This document shows, piece by piece, positions 1-9,819 of a DNA stretch of 64,000 bases. This DNA is from an uncultured Roseovarius sp. (GTDB taxonomy: Bacteria > Pseudomonadota > Alphaproteobacteria > Rhodobacterales > Rhodobacteraceae): assembly GCA_951812895.1 (NCBI GenBank), contig OX638333.1:1726366-1790365 (forward strand). Direction: 5' to 3'. How positions within the stretch are numbered: the first letter of the stretch is position 1; each line of letters begins with the position of its first letter. A program made the position numbers and the translations under genes. The notes beneath the pieces are model-generated. The model was given only the letters and a program-made list of their open reading frames with translations, was not told the DNA's origin and made no database searches.

Positions 1-660
1 AACTCCGCGCTTTGGACCGCGCTCTATGCGGCCGATGGCGGCACCGGCAGTATGAGTCAGACAATCAACCGCGAAACGACGGCGGATGACACGGGGCTTA
101 TCTTTCAAACTGGTTTTATGACTCGCGCTCTGGCTGGTCTCTTTGGATCTGACGACCTGCGTTTTGCAGTTTCACAGGATGGCACAAGCTTTTTTGATGG
201 CTTGGTGATCGACGGTGCCACCGGCATTGTGAGTCAGCCAAACCTGCCCCGCTTCTCGGGTGCTACGAATTACGACAACTACGGCGCCGCAGACAGCTGG
301 ACCAAGATCGCGATCAACGATCTGGCTTACAATGATCAGGGTACATTTAATGCCTCAAGCAATGTGTTCACCGCCCCAACAGATGGGCTGTATCACTTTG
401 GTGGTCATCTGCTCTTCAAAATCGATTCAAGCGCACTGGCGCGAATGACAATTCGAATGGTCAAAAACGGCACAGATCAGGTTCCGGGCTCATTTGGTCG
501 CATCACCGGTGATCATCAGGATGGATATACATTTGTGAAATCCCAGGCCGTCACTCCCTTGCTTTCAGGAGACACGATCGAGCTGCAGGGAATGTTCGCA
601 GACCATTCGGCCTTTTTTCAGGCGGATGAGACAACGTTCTGGGGCTACAAAGTCGGCTAG
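1..660 (+). CDS. DUF2793-type phage/GTA-like protein with C1q-like C-terminal domain, 3' part
   Basis: The frame is open to the left edge, so this is the 3' part of a longer gene; an internal ATG at 52 is unlikely to be the true start. The first visible third (NSALWTALYAADGG, then a beta-rich stretch ending in a VDGATGIVS-like turn) resembles the DUF2793 proteins found in phage and gene-transfer-agent-like clusters of Rhodobacteraceae. The last ~130 residues look like a C1q/TNF-type jelly roll: an FTAPTDGLYHF strand, a LLSGDTIELQ strand and a terminal FWGYKVG. Such ends are usually surface-exposed or receptor-binding. A strong terminator follows. Role as a tail or attachment protein is inferred; upstream genes are outside the window. 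Confidence 0.6.
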   Translation, partial: NSALWTALYAADGGTGSMSQTINRETTADDTGLIFQTGFMTRALAGLFGSDDLRFAVSQDGTSFFDGLVIDGATGIVSQPNLPRFSGATNYDNYGAADSWTKIAINDLAYNDQGTFNASSNVFTAPTDGLYHFGGHLLFKIDSSALARMTIRMVKNGTDQVPGSFGRITGDHQDGYTFVKSQAVTPLLSGDTIELQGMFADHSAFFQADETTFWGYKVG

Positions 661-687
661 ACCCGACCAAATTTTTAAATCACCAGA

Positions 688-720
688 CCGCCTCGGAGTT
701 TTCCGGGGCGGTTTTGTTTT
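688..720 (+). terminator. Rho-independent terminator after the DUF2793-type gene
   Basis: A 10-bp G+C-rich stem (CCGCCTCGGA pairing with TCCGGGGCGG, one T-G pair) closes a GTTT loop at 688-711 and is followed by a T-rich run. It lies 28 bases after the stop codon at 660. Confidence 0.85.
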
Positions 721-798
721 GGGCGATTGCAACGCTGTTCCACCGACGCAACGAGCGGCCTGTTAACTTCCACGCACCAAGCAATGTGTATGCCACCC

Positions 799-831
799 GG
801 TGTACGGGGGGTGTACAGGGGGTGCACACAT
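799..831. repeat. Three tandem 11-bp imperfect repeats
   Basis: GGTGTACGGGG, GGTGTACAGGG and GGTGCACACAT follow each other without spacing between two convergent genes. On the minus strand the GGGGGTG/CACCCCC arms of this stretch (with bases up to 840) can fold into a 7-bp hairpin without a T-run, so it might also end transcription of the RTX gene. Confidence 0.5.
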
Positions 832-871
832 ATCACCCCCCTAATACGGCAAATCAGAGATGGTTAACGGG

Positions 872-1261
872 TCAGAAGATAAAATCGTCTGCTCCCAGAT
901 CACTGATCTGAATGCCGCTCAACAGAAACGAACTCTCGTCACTTGTGACAATCCTCACCCCGGCCCCAACTTGTGTTGCGGCCCCCTCAGACCCGAACAC
1001 ATCATTGATATCGTTCAACGCACTGACCGCACTCAGATCAATCAAATCGCCCCCGGGTCCCACATCAAAATCTTCAACCCGGTCATAGCTGTGACCATCG
1101 GAAAATACGAAAGTATCTGCCCCCAGCCCGCCGGTGACCGTATCCTTGCCGCGGCCACCATCCAGGCTGTCCTGACCATCCCCACCATCCAGAACATCCC
1201 TGCCTTTGCCGCCCAGCAACCTGTCATCGTGCTCCCCCCCCCAACAGGGTATCGTCCCCAC
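872..1261 (-). pseudogene. C-terminal part of the RTX protein, separated by a frameshift
   Basis: This frame continues the calcium-binding repeats of the upstream RTX frame (DDRLLGGKGRD, LDGGDGQDS, LDGGRGKDT, then GADTFVFSDG) and ends in a typical RTX C-terminal region (VEDFDVG, LIDLSAV, FLLSGI, ADDFIF), which in this class acts as the type I secretion signal. The two frames meet at a run of nine C on the plus strand (1234-1242); eight would join them seamlessly. Without the join, the main protein lacks its last ~120 residues and its secretion signal. The ATG at 1261 lies before the frameshift point and is not a believable independent start. Confidence 0.7.
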
Positions 1262-3236
1262 GGCCCCCTTTCAGGAAATCCCGGTCAAACGTCCCATCCA
1301 ACAGATCATTGCCGTCACCGCCTTCCAGCCTGTCCTTGCCCTTTCCGCCATTAAGCTTGTCATCCCCCTCCCCGCCATACAGCCGATCCCTTGCTGAACG
1401 ACCCCGCAGATCATCGTCCCCCGAACCGCCGTAAAACCAGTTCTGATCATGATCGCCTAACAGCAGATCGTTATAGGGCGTCGCGATCAGTTCCTCGATA
1501 GAGTCCAGAGTATCGTCGCCTGTCTCTGCGTCGCTCTTGTCGGGAAACAAAAGATCGGTTTTGATCTTCTGGCTAAACTCTTGGTAGGAAACAGTGTCCT
1601 GGTTCTGCCCCCCTGAATACCGGTCAGAGCCCGCACTTGCGACAAAGACATCCAACCCGACATCACCAACCAGATCATCATCACCTGATGTGCCGTAATG
1701 CATGTAGGTCTGGTTCGGATCGACAGGTTCCGAAAGGATAAGCGTGTGACTAAGATCAATCTTGATATGCGCTGTGACATCTGCAGCATCAAGATTGCTG
1801 CCATCAACTGAATTGACCTTGATTTTTCGTGTGCCAAGGGAAATGTCCAGCCGACTGCCCTTTTCCGAAAAAGTGAGCTGGCTAACATCATACAGCATGG
1901 GCCAACCCGACAGATCGATCCAGTCTTCCGCCGGATCGAAATCCAAAATGCTTCCATCCTCGCTGTTTCCAAAAACGAACAGATCAGCACCTGCGCCACC
2001 GCTTAGCTGGTCATTTTCGCTTCCGGCGACAAGGATGTCATCGCCACCTTGCCCAAACAGGTCGTCCTGCCCCCCGCTGCCGCCATACAGAACATCATTC
2101 ATGTCTGCACCGGTCAATGTGTCGTCCACTGCGCTACCGGCTTCCGTCTGTCCCATGGGCCCCACATCAAACGTGATCTCTGCAATTCCGGTTTCAGAGC
2201 CACTGGCCGCGTAGACATACAGCACACCATCTTCGACAGCCCCGCTCAACGCCGAAACCTTGGCTAGTGGGAGCGTTTCGGAATCCGCCATCGAAGTATG
2301 ATGAAGCAACGTTCCGCCGGGCAACAATTCCAACAGGCTGATCCCATCATCATCACCTGCTGCCAACACAAGTACCCGCCCGTCAGCAGATACCGTGCTC
2401 AATTCTGCTATCTGCGAAAATCGCGTACCGCGCTCATCAAACACATGATCGGTCGCAGTCAGTGACCCGTCAGGCCCAAGCTTCAGAATACTTATCGAAG
2501 AACTTTTTTGAGCGGCAACAATTGCAAATGTCTCGCCCCCTGTCGTCACGACTTCAAGCATCGATGGCTGGTTGATGCCCAAACCGTCATCGGCGCCGAT
2601 TGTACTTGCTTTAGTGAGTGCGCCATTGCCGGACGCTAGGTAAGAAACAACGGCGTCGCTGCCGGCCTCAGCCGTCACAACAATTCCTGTCCCGCCAACA
2701 GATGCTGTTGCAATCGAACTGACCGAACTGTCAGTAGACAAACTTTGCACATGGCTGATACCCAGATCATCAGACAGGGCATGCACACTAAACCCCTGTT
2801 GTCCCATCTGCGTGGTCAACAGATAATCCTGACCATTTATGGCGAAGGTGTCCGTTGACAAAATAGCAGTGTTCAGCCCCGATGCGGGCTGGAGGCTTAC
2901 CGAGGTCTCAAAGCGCCCGCCGTCTGATATCTGATAGGCCGCAAACCCAAAATGCGACGGACCGGTCATCACTGCAAAAAGGTCTGGTCCGGCACCAACG
3001 AATTCCAGCCCTGTTGCCGGAACACTGCCCCCCGCGATCGGTTGCAGGTCGACAATTTGCCCCGGAGTACCCGATCCCATGACGCGGTAATTTGTAACGG
3101 CGCCCTGAACCCGATCCGTCGCGAACAGTTGCCATTGGCCGTTATGATAGATGAGGTCAAGATCACTCACCCCGATCACCGGAGACGTTCCTGTATCTCC
3201 AAACGCCAACTCCGAAAGGGGATGTAAAATAGCCAT
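1224..3236 (-). CDS. RTX calcium-binding protein with N-terminal beta-propeller-like domain (frameshifted)
   Basis: Residues 1-~370 form repeated four-strand-like blocks (LDLIYHNGQWQLFATDR, FAIVAAQKSSSISIL, VLVLAAGDDDGISLL) that suggest a beta-propeller. Nonapeptide GGxGxDxLx repeats follow in two groups, about residues 375-430 and 530-670, the last reading GGRGDDTLLGG before the frame is lost. No Sec signal is present, as expected for type I secretion. I start it at the ATG at 3236, preceded by TTGGAG, rather than at a TTG five codons upstream. It is divergent from manC, so a matrix or adhesion role with the polysaccharide is possible but is inference only. See the adjoining entry for the frameshift at 1234-1242. 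Confidence 0.8.
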   Translation of the reverse strand: MAILHPLSELAFGDTGTSPVIGVSDLDLIYHNGQWQLFATDRVQGAVTNYRVMGSGTPGQIVDLQPIAGGSVPATGLEFVGAGPDLFAVMTGPSHFGFAAYQISDGGRFETSVSLQPASGLNTAILSTDTFAINGQDYLLTTQMGQQGFSVHALSDDLGISHVQSLSTDSSVSSIATASVGGTGIVVTAEAGSDAVVSYLASGNGALTKASTIGADDGLGINQPSMLEVVTTGGETFAIVAAQKSSSISILKLGPDGSLTATDHVFDERGTRFSQIAELSTVSADGRVLVLAAGDDDGISLLELLPGGTLLHHTSMADSETLPLAKVSALSGAVEDGVLYVYAASGSETGIAEITFDVGPMGQTEAGSAVDDTLTGADMNDVLYGGSGGQDDLFGQGGDDILVAGSENDQLSGGAGADLFVFGNSEDGSILDFDPAEDWIDLSGWPMLYDVSQLTFSEKGSRLDISLGTRKIKVNSVDGSNLDAADVTAHIKIDLSHTLILSEPVDPNQTYMHYGTSGDDDLVGDVGLDVFVASAGSDRYSGGQNQDTVSYQEFSQKIKTDLLFPDKSDAETGDDTLDSIEELIATPYNDLLLGDHDQNWFYGGSGDDDLRGRSARDRLYGGEGDDKLNGGKGKDRLEGGDGNDLLDGTFDRDFLKGGRGDDTLLGGGAR

Positions 3237-3471
3237 ATGCCCATGCTCCAACCATCAAAGCCGGGCACATTACGCGCCTCAACGCGGGCATTGACGTTGC
3301 CGCTTTGGGGCAATTTCGCGCCTCTCCCGGAAATTTTTTGCTTATTTTTCGGGATTAGGTTTTTTGACGTTGAAGTAAGCCGATCATCCTCGCCGAACAA
3401 TGCTGTTCAACCATCGAAATAGTGATATTGCTGTGATCAATTCATTGAAAAGACTTCAGGAGAGTCCCTAG

Positions 3472-4914
3472 GTGCCCCAAATCGTTCCTGTCTTGCTCGC
3501 TGGTGGATCTGGTACGCGACTCTGGCCGTTATCGCGCAAAAGCTATCCAAAACAATTCACCAGGCTGATCGGAGATCAAAGCCTCTTTCAGGCCTCTGCC
3601 CTGCGATTGACAGGTCCGGGCTATGATGCGCCGCTGATCGTGACCGGGACCGATTTTCGATTTGTTGTTACCGAGCAATTGCACGATGCGGGCGTCCGGA
3701 ACGCCACAGTGCTGATCGAACCCGAAGGCCGGAATACAGCGCCGGCCGTTTTGGCCGCTGCGACCTGGCTTCAGAATCACACACCTGATGCCCTCATGCT
3801 CATCGCGCCTTCGGATCATATTATTCCCGATGCTGCTGCTTTTGCCGCCGCAATCGAACAAGGTAAGACGGCCGCCGAAGAAGGCAAACTTGTCACCTTC
3901 GGAATCAACCCGACCCGCCCTGAAACAGCGTATGGTTATCTGGAATTGGGCGCACGTCCGTCCGAGGGTGATGCTGGAGCTGTGGCGCTAAAACGTTTCG
4001 TTGAAAAACCGGATCGCGCCACCGCACAATCTATGTTGGAAAGCGGTAATTACCTCTGGAATGCAGGCATCTTTCTGTTCTCGGTCAGCACAATTCTCGC
4101 TGCGTTCGAACAGCATGCGCCTGAAATGGTTACAGCAGTTCGCGAAGCGTTGGACAAAACAAAGCCCGATCTGGATTTCTATAGGATCGACCCATCCACC
4201 TGGGCAAAAGCAGATAGCATTTCCATCGACTATGCAGTCATGGAAAAAGCCGACAACCTTGCCGTTGTCCCATTTGGAGGCGGTTGGTCCGATCTGGGCG
4301 ATTGGTATTCAGTGGGCCATGAAATGCCTCAGGATGATGCAGGTAACGCACTCAAAGGATCGGCTACGGCTCTAGATTGTCAAGACAGCCTGTTACGGGC
4401 CGAAGATGATGGAATCGAAGTGGTGGGCCTTGGGCTGAAAGACACGCTTGTGGTGTCGACCCGCGATGCCGTTCTGGTCGCGGACAAGTCGCGCGCGCAA
4501 GAGGTCAAAACCATCGTCGATCAGTTGAAACAGCGCGATGTTCGACAAGCCACAGAATTTCCCTGGGATCGCCGCCCGTGGGGCATGTTTGAAACATTGG
4601 CCCAAGGTGATCGGTTTCAGGTCAAGCGTATCGTGGTCAAACCTGGCGGTATCCTGAGCCTGCAAAGTCACCATCACCGAGCGGAACACTGGATTGTCGT
4701 GGCCGGAACCGCAAAGGTCACGATCAACAGTGAGGTAAAGCTCCTGTCGGAAAATGAGTCCGTCTACATCCCACTCGGTGCTGTGCATAGAATGGAGAAT
4801 CCCGGCAAGGTTCCGATGGTGCTGATCGAAGTGCAAACCGGCAGCTATCTTGGTGAAGACGATATTGTCCGTCTTGAGGATGTGTATGACCGTGGACAGG
4901 GTGCCAAGGGCTGA
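3472..4914 (+). CDS. manC: Mannose-1-phosphate guanylyltransferase / mannose-6-phosphate isomerase (copy 1)
   Basis: Bifunctional enzyme of about the usual length (480 aa) that makes GDP-mannose from mannose-1-phosphate and GTP and may also interconvert fructose-6-P and mannose-6-P. The pyrophosphorylase signature LLAGGSGTRLWPLSR with its K-Q (SYPKQF) lies at residues 8-29, and IEPEGRNTAPA and FVEKP follow. The C-terminal cupin isomerase domain carries the metal-binding LQSHHHRAEHW block. GTG start, with AGGAG 8-13 bases upstream. First of a manC-gmd-fcl set in the same direction. A diverged second copy lies at 38928-40349. Confidence 0.93.
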   Translation: MPQIVPVLLAGGSGTRLWPLSRKSYPKQFTRLIGDQSLFQASALRLTGPGYDAPLIVTGTDFRFVVTEQLHDAGVRNATVLIEPEGRNTAPAVLAAATWLQNHTPDALMLIAPSDHIIPDAAAFAAAIEQGKTAAEEGKLVTFGINPTRPETAYGYLELGARPSEGDAGAVALKRFVEKPDRATAQSMLESGNYLWNAGIFLFSVSTILAAFEQHAPEMVTAVREALDKTKPDLDFYRIDPSTWAKADSISIDYAVMEKADNLAVVPFGGGWSDLGDWYSVGHEMPQDDAGNALKGSATALDCQDSLLRAEDDGIEVVGLGLKDTLVVSTRDAVLVADKSRAQEVKTIVDQLKQRDVRQATEFPWDRRPWGMFETLAQGDRFQVKRIVVKPGGILSLQSHHHRAEHWIVVAGTAKVTINSEVKLLSENESVYIPLGAVHRMENPGKVPMVLIEVQTGSYLGEDDIVRLEDVYDRGQGAKG

Positions 4915-5048
4915 TCGGTGCCATCTGTTGCACTTTGCATAGGCTTATCCTAAACCAGTCAAACCCTCTGTGGGCGTGTTGATTTCCCGGCTCTGCGCGT
5001 TGCCGCAACCACCGTCAAGACGCTGTTATCTGTAACTGGAACCGATAC

Positions 5049-6173
5049 ATGACACGCAAGGCCCTGATCACCGGCATCACAGGACAGGATGGCTCTTATC
5101 TGGCCGAATTTCTGTTGGAAAAAGGCTATGAGGTGCATGGCATCAAACGCCGCGCCTCATCATTCAATACCCAACGGATCGACCATATTTACGAAGATCC
5201 GCATAGCGATCATTCCAAGATGATTTTGCATTATGGTGATCTGACTGACACGTCAAACCTGACCCGCATTTTGTCGGAGGTGCAGCCGGATGAGGTTTAT
5301 AACCTTGGTGCGCAAAGCCATGTCGCGGTCAGCTTTGAATCTCCTGAATACACCGCTGATGTCGACGCTATAGGCACGTTGCGCCTGCTCGAAGCGATCC
5401 GGTTTCTTGGATTGGAAAAAAAGACCCGGTTCTATCAAGCCTCCACATCTGAACTTTACGGGCTGGTGCAGGAAACGCCGCAAAAAGAAACCACGCCATT
5501 TTATCCACGCAGCCCCTATGCGGCAGCCAAACTATATGCCTATTGGATTTGCGTAAACTACCGCGAAGCATATGGCCTCTATGCCTGCAACGGTATCTTG
5601 TTCAACCACGAAAGCCCCCGCCGGGGCGAGACGTTTGTAACCCGCAAAATCACCCGTGGTCTGGCGAACATCGCGCAAGGGCTAGAGCCCTGCCTTTATA
5701 TGGGCAATATCGATGCACTGCGCGATTGGGGTCATGCCAAGGATTATGTGCGCATGCAGTGGCTGATGCTGCAACAGGATCAGCCAGAGGATTTTGTAAT
5801 TGCCACGGGTCAACAGCATTCTGTGCGGGATTTCATTAATTGGTCCGCCGCTGATCTGGGCATCACATTGCGGCTTGAGGGTGAAGGTGTTGACGAAATC
5901 GGGATCATCGACAGTGTGACAGGCGATGCCGCACCGGGCGTGAAGCCGGGCGATGTCATCCTTCGCATTGACCCAAGATATTTCCGCCCTGCCGAAGTTG
6001 AAACACTGCTGGGAGATCCGACAAAAGCGCGTGAAACCTTGGGTTGGGTGCCAGAGATCACAGCAAGAGAGATGTGTTCAGAGATGGTCGCAGCTGATTT
6101 GAAAGCCGCGAGGCGTCACGCCTTGCTCAAAGAGCACGGGCTTGACGTGCCGGTCAGCACAGAACACGGGTAA
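5049..6173 (+). CDS. gmd: GDP-mannose 4,6-dehydratase
   Basis: Short-chain dehydrogenase/reductase-fold enzyme that converts GDP-mannose to GDP-4-keto-6-deoxy-mannose, the first committed step to GDP-L-fucose (also used for GDP-rhamnose or perosamine). The NADP-binding GITGQDG is at residues 9-15, the STSE active-site block at 132-135 and catalytic Y157-x3-K161. It has the [12 protein letters not shown] region typical of Gmd. Full length at 374 aa. It sits 134 bases after manC and 8 bases before fcl, so gmd and fcl are surely co-transcribed. Confidence 0.95.
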   Translation: MTRKALITGITGQDGSYLAEFLLEKGYEVHGIKRRASSFNTQRIDHIYEDPHSDHSKMILHYGDLTDTSNLTRILSEVQPDEVYNLGAQSHVAVSFESPEYTADVDAIGTLRLLEAIRFLGLEKKTRFYQASTSELYGLVQETPQKETTPFYPRSPYAAAKLYAYWICVNYREAYGLYACNGILFNHESPRRGETFVTRKITRGLANIAQGLEPCLYMGNIDALRDWGHAKDYVRMQWLMLQQDQPEDFVIATGQQHSVRDFINWSAADLGITLRLEGEGVDEIGIIDSVTGDAAPGVKPGDVILRIDPRYFRPAEVETLLGDPTKARETLGWVPEITAREMCSEMVAADLKAARRHALLKEHGLDVPVSTEHG

Positions 6174-6181
6174 ACAGCAAA

Positions 6182-7141
6182 ATGCGCAAAATCTACATTG
6201 CAGGTCATCGCGGTATGGTGGGTGGGGCCATCATGCGGCGGCTTGAACTGGTGCCGGATGTTGAGCTGATTACCCGGACACATGCAGAACTGGATCTTAC
6301 GGATCAGGGTGCAGTGCGCTCTTTCATGCAGGATATCAAACCCGATGGCGTCATTCTGGCCGCTGCACGGGTGGGCGGTATTCAGGCCAACAACACATAT
6401 CCCGCAGACTTCATTTACGAAAACCTGATGATCGAATGCAATGTGATCCATCAGGCCTTTGCCGCCGGAGTTCAAAACCTGCTTCAGCTGGGTTCGAGCT
6501 GTATTTACCCAAGGGCCGTGCCCCAGCCGATGCGCGAAGATGCGTTACTGACCGGTGTGCTGGAGCCTACAAATGAACCCTACGCGGTGGCCAAAATCGC
6601 CGGCATCAAGCTGTGTGAAAGCTATAACCGGCAGCACGGAACTGATTACCGCAGCGTCATGCCAACCAACCTTTATGGACCCGGCGATAATTTTCACCCG
6701 GAAAATTCCCATGTGTTACCCGCACTTATCCGACGGTTTCACGAGGCGAAAGAAACAGGCCAGCAAGAGGTTGTGATTTGGGGCACCGGGAAACCCCGCC
6801 GCGAATTCCTGCACGTGGACGACATGGCAGAGGCGTCTTTGTTCGTGCTGGATTTACCAAAGGGCGATTATGACGCCAACACTGATCCGATGCTGAGCCA
6901 TATCAACGTCGGCAGCGGAACGGATATTTCAATATTGGAACTGGCGCAGAAAGTGGCCGGTATCGTAGGCTTCAAAGGCAAGATTTCCAATGATACCACC
7001 AAGCCTGACGGAACGATGCGCAAACTGATGGATGTTTCGCGACTTGCGCGGATGGGCTGGCAGGCAAGGATCGAGTTAGACGATGGATTAGCCGAAACCT
7101 ACCAATGGTTTCTGGCCAATCAGGAAAACTTTCGCGGTTGA
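6182..7141 (+). CDS. fcl: GDP-L-fucose synthase (GDP-4-keto-6-deoxy-mannose 3,5-epimerase/4-reductase)
   Basis: Takes the Gmd product through epimerisation at C3 and C5 and reduction at C4 to GDP-L-fucose, with NADPH. The cofactor motif GHRGMVG is at residues 8-14, the GSSCIYP active-site block at 104-110 with the family's cysteine at 107, and Y134-x3-K138. [19 protein letters not shown] is a hallmark of the family. Full length (319 aa). It ends the manC-gmd-fcl set and is convergent with hslU. Confidence 0.95.
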   Translation: MRKIYIAGHRGMVGGAIMRRLELVPDVELITRTHAELDLTDQGAVRSFMQDIKPDGVILAAARVGGIQANNTYPADFIYENLMIECNVIHQAFAAGVQNLLQLGSSCIYPRAVPQPMREDALLTGVLEPTNEPYAVAKIAGIKLCESYNRQHGTDYRSVMPTNLYGPGDNFHPENSHVLPALIRRFHEAKETGQQEVVIWGTGKPRREFLHVDDMAEASLFVLDLPKGDYDANTDPMLSHINVGSGTDISILELAQKVAGIVGFKGKISNDTTKPDGTMRKLMDVSRLARMGWQARIELDDGLAETYQWFLANQENFRG

Positions 7142-7227
7142 ACCTGAACGTAGAGTTTTTGTGCAATGTGCCAAAATGTACGCAGGTTTTTTTCAAACCT
7201 GACAACAGCAAAACAGAATTGATTAAG

Positions 7228-8535
7228 TCACAAAACGTAGCGTGACAGGTCCGCTGACTTCATCAACTCACCCAGATTGTCCTCGACAAATTTTGCGTCA
7301 ATAGTGATCTCATCTCCGGACCGGTCGGGCGCGGTAAAGGACAGCTCTTCGAACACCCGTTCCATCACGGTATAAAGCCGCCGGGCGCCAATATTTTCAA
7401 CCGATTGATTCACCTGAGCCGCAATATGCGCCAGAGCCGCGATTCCGTCATCCGTAAACGTCACGCTCACCTCTTCCGTCCCCATGAGTGCGGAATACTG
7501 ACGGGTCAGGGCATTGTCGGTCTCCGTCAGAATGCGAACGAAATCCTCTTCCGTCAGGGCGCGCAGCTCAACCCGAATTGGAAGCCGCCCCTGAAGTTCC
7601 GGCAACAGGTCGGAGGGCTTGGCGATGTGAAATGCACCCGAGGCTATGAACAGGATGTGATCTGTTTTCACCGGCCCATGTTTGGTGGACACAGTTGTGC
7701 CCTCGATCAAAGGCAGCAGATCGCGTTGCACGCCTTCGCGGCTGACATCGCCACCGCGGGCTTCGGAACGGGCACAGACCTTGTCAATCTCGTCCAGAAA
7801 AACGATGCCGTTTTGCTCAACCGCATCCAATGCCGCCTTGTTCACTGTTTCATCATCGAGCAGCTTGTCAGCTTCCTCGCCCAACAAAATCTCATAGCTT
7901 TCGGCGACGGTCATTTTGCGACGCACTGTGCGGCCGCCGAAGGCTTTGCCAAACATATCCCCAAGGTTCATCATGCCCATCTGGCCACCGGGCTGGCCGG
8001 GGATGTCCATCATGCCGAGCGGATTGGAATTATCTGCCAGGTCCAGCTCGATCATCGTATCATCCAGCAAGCCGTCTTTGAGCTTTTTGCGGAACATGTC
8101 GCGGGTACCTTCGCGGGCATCTTCGCCTGCAATGGCTTCGATGACGCGATCCTCGGCGTTTTGGCGGGCATTTGCGCGTACATCGTCACGCATCCATTCT
8201 CGGGTCTGGGCAATCGCAGAATCGACCAGATCGCGCACGATCTGTTCAACATCACGACCTACATAGCCCACCTCGGTAAACTTTGTCGCCTCGACCTTGA
8301 TAAACGGTGCACGGGCCAGCTTGGCCAGCCTTCGGGAAATCTCAGTCTTGCCCACACCAGTGGGCCCGATCATCAGGATATTCTTCGGATAAACCTCATC
8401 ACGGATGTCATCGGGCAGCTGTTTGCGCCGCCAGCGATTGCGCAGGGCAACAGCCGTTGCCCGTTTTGCATCGCTTTGACCGATAATGAAACGATCCAGC
8501 TCGGACACAATTTCGCGCGGAGTGAGGTCGGTCAT
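7228..8535 (-). CDS. hslU: ATP-dependent protease HslUV, ATPase subunit HslU
   Basis: AAA+ unfoldase that feeds substrates to the HslV peptidase in the cytoplasm. Walker A GPTGVGKT is at residues 57-64 and Walker B ends in FLDEIDK; a variable I-domain lies between them with Gly/Met-rich stretches. The C-terminus LSRYVL matches the tail that inserts into HslV and activates it. Length (435 aa) is normal. hslV is on the same strand at 9150-9707, so the pair is not adjacent: a convergently oriented DM13 gene lies between them. Confidence 0.97.
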   Translation of the reverse strand: MTDLTPREIVSELDRFIIGQSDAKRATAVALRNRWRRKQLPDDIRDEVYPKNILMIGPTGVGKTEISRRLAKLARAPFIKVEATKFTEVGYVGRDVEQIVRDLVDSAIAQTREWMRDDVRANARQNAEDRVIEAIAGEDAREGTRDMFRKKLKDGLLDDTMIELDLADNSNPLGMMDIPGQPGGQMGMMNLGDMFGKAFGGRTVRRKMTVAESYEILLGEEADKLLDDETVNKAALDAVEQNGIVFLDEIDKVCARSEARGGDVSREGVQRDLLPLIEGTTVSTKHGPVKTDHILFIASGAFHIAKPSDLLPELQGRLPIRVELRALTEEDFVRILTETDNALTRQYSALMGTEEVSVTFTDDGIAALAHIAAQVNQSVENIGARRLYTVMERVFEELSFTAPDRSGDEITIDAKFVEDNLGELMKSADLSRYVL

Positions 8536-8698
8536 TCAAGTCTCCTGAAACAATGGTTCTGGCGGAACCTAAGCATGGGTGAAGAAAACGCAAGCTCTGA
8601 CGCAAGTTCACGCCTGTTGAGAAACCTGTGAGAACAGGTGTCAACTGCAGGTTTGATTGATAAGTTCGTCACATTCAATATTTGCAGGAGCAAAATCA

Positions 8699-9088
8699 AT
8701 GACCAACCGCAGACAATTTTTGATGGGATCAGCCTCGGCTGTTGCCGCGATGGCAGTTTCCGGCGTTACCCCGGCCTTTGCCGGCGGTCATGGCCGCATC
8801 GGTGAGTTTTCCGGACTGAGCAATCATATTACAACAGGCCGTACCGAAGTTCTTCAGAACGAAGTTGTTCTTCTGGGTGACTTTGAATTCGATGGTGCGC
8901 CTGATCCGCGCGTGGGCCTTGGCATTGATGGTCAATATATTCCGGAAACCGATATGGGCCCATTGAACAACAATTCAGGCATGCAAACCTATGAGGTTCC
9001 GGCTGGTATCAATACCGGAGATTTCAACGAAGTTTACATCTGGTGCCGCAAGTTCAGTGTTCCATTGGGTGTGGCAGTGCTGCCCTGA
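8699..9088 (+). CDS. Tat-exported DM13-domain protein
   Basis: About 130 residues. The start at 8699 has CAGGAG upstream and gives an N-terminus with a twin-arginine motif (NRRQFLMG), a hydrophobic stretch and a TPAFA cleavage site near residue 28; an earlier in-frame ATG at 8657 would put 14 residues before it. The mature part resembles the DM13 domain: GDFEFDGAPDPRVGLG, YEVPAGINTGDFNEVYIWC and FSVPLGVAVL, with the single conserved cysteine in the VYIWC strand. DM13 domains have been proposed to take part in electron transfer; the Tat route fits a periplasmic protein folded before export. It lies alone between hslU and hslV in the opposite direction. Confidence 0.75.
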   Translation: MTNRRQFLMGSASAVAAMAVSGVTPAFAGGHGRIGEFSGLSNHITTGRTEVLQNEVVLLGDFEFDGAPDPRVGLGIDGQYIPETDMGPLNNNSGMQTYEVPAGINTGDFNEVYIWCRKFSVPLGVAVLP

Positions 9089-9117
9089 TCACCAAGGCGC
9101 GTTCATATTAACGCATT

Positions 9118-9145
9118 CGGGCCTGCAACTTCGCAGGCCCGTTTC
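9118..9145 (+). terminator. Terminator after the DM13 gene
   Basis: A perfect 9-bp stem (CGGGCCTGC with GCAGGCCCG, loop AACTTC) followed by TTTCAGTTT. It lies between the stops of the DM13 gene and of hslV, so it may serve both directions. Confidence 0.75.
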
Positions 9146-9149
9146 AGTT

Positions 9150-9707
9150 TCAGCTTTTGATTTTTTCGACCGTCAGATTGCCATTGGTATAAACGCAAAT
9201 GTCCGCAGCAATCGCCATTGCGTCGCGCGCCACCTGTTCTGCAGATTTATCACCATCCATCATACCGCGCGCGGCAGCGAGGGCAAAGTTTCCACCGGAC
9301 CCGATAGCTGTCACATCGTGCTCAGGCTCTAGAACATCACCGGCACCGGTAATGACATACAGCTCCTGCCCGTCGGAAACGATCAACATCGCCTCTAACT
9401 TTTGCAGATACTTGTCAGTGCGCCAGTCTTTGGCCAGTTCCACGCTGGCACGCTGAAGCTGCCCGGGTGTTGCCTCAAGCTTGGATTCGAGACGTTCCAG
9501 AAGTGTAAAGGCATCTGCCGTAGAGCCCGCAAAGCCCACAAGAACATCATAACCACCAGGCGAGATGCGCCGCACTTTGCGCGCTGTGCCCTTGATCACA
9601 GTCTGGCCAAGGCTCACCTGCCCGTCGCCCGCGATGACCACTTCACCACCTTTTTTTACGCCGATGATCGTAGTGCCGTGCCAGCCGGGGAATCCATTCT
9701 TTGCCAT
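9150..9707 (-). CDS. hslV: ATP-dependent protease HslUV, peptidase subunit HslV
   Basis: Proteasome-like threonine peptidase. After a short propeptide the mature chain should begin at T12 ([12 protein letters not shown]), giving the N-terminal nucleophile. The blocks [12 protein letters not shown] and [16 protein letters not shown] are typical. Full length (185 aa). It acts with HslU, which lies ~0.6 kb downstream on the same strand beyond the DM13 gene. Confidence 0.96.
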   Translation of the reverse strand: MAKNGFPGWHGTTIIGVKKGGEVVIAGDGQVSLGQTVIKGTARKVRRISPGGYDVLVGFAGSTADAFTLLERLESKLEATPGQLQRASVELAKDWRTDKYLQKLEAMLIVSDGQELYVITGAGDVLEPEHDVTAIGSGGNFALAAARGMMDGDKSAEQVARDAMAIAADICVYTNGNLTVEKIKS

Positions 9708-9771
9708 GCCGTGCTCCTGTTGCTTGCGCTGTCTATATGGATTTTTGCCCGGGTCTGCGCAAGGGCCACGA

Positions 9772-9794
9772 AAAAGGGCGCTCTTAGGCGCCCG
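9772..9794 (-). terminator. Terminator after trxA
   Basis: On the minus strand a GGGCGC/GCGCCC 6-bp stem with a 6-base loop is followed by five T. It lies between the trxA stop and the hslV start, so the two genes are separate transcripts. Confidence 0.75.
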
Positions 9795-9819
9795 ATTTCA
9801 AACGTCATATTGCAAAGAC

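Noticed and set aside
860-1354. A plus-strand frame over the end of the RTX gene
   Set aside because: Antisense of the RTX repeats, Pro/Ile-rich and without a known domain.
7183-7201. Hairpin between fcl and hslU as a terminator
   Set aside because: Only a 7-bp A+T-rich stem (CAGGTTT/AAACCTG) with no T-run after it on either strand.
7405-8631. A 408-codon open frame on the plus strand opposite hslU
   Set aside because: It is antisense to a clear hslU along its whole length, and its His/Gln-rich composition has no domain; it reflects the G+C bias of hslU.
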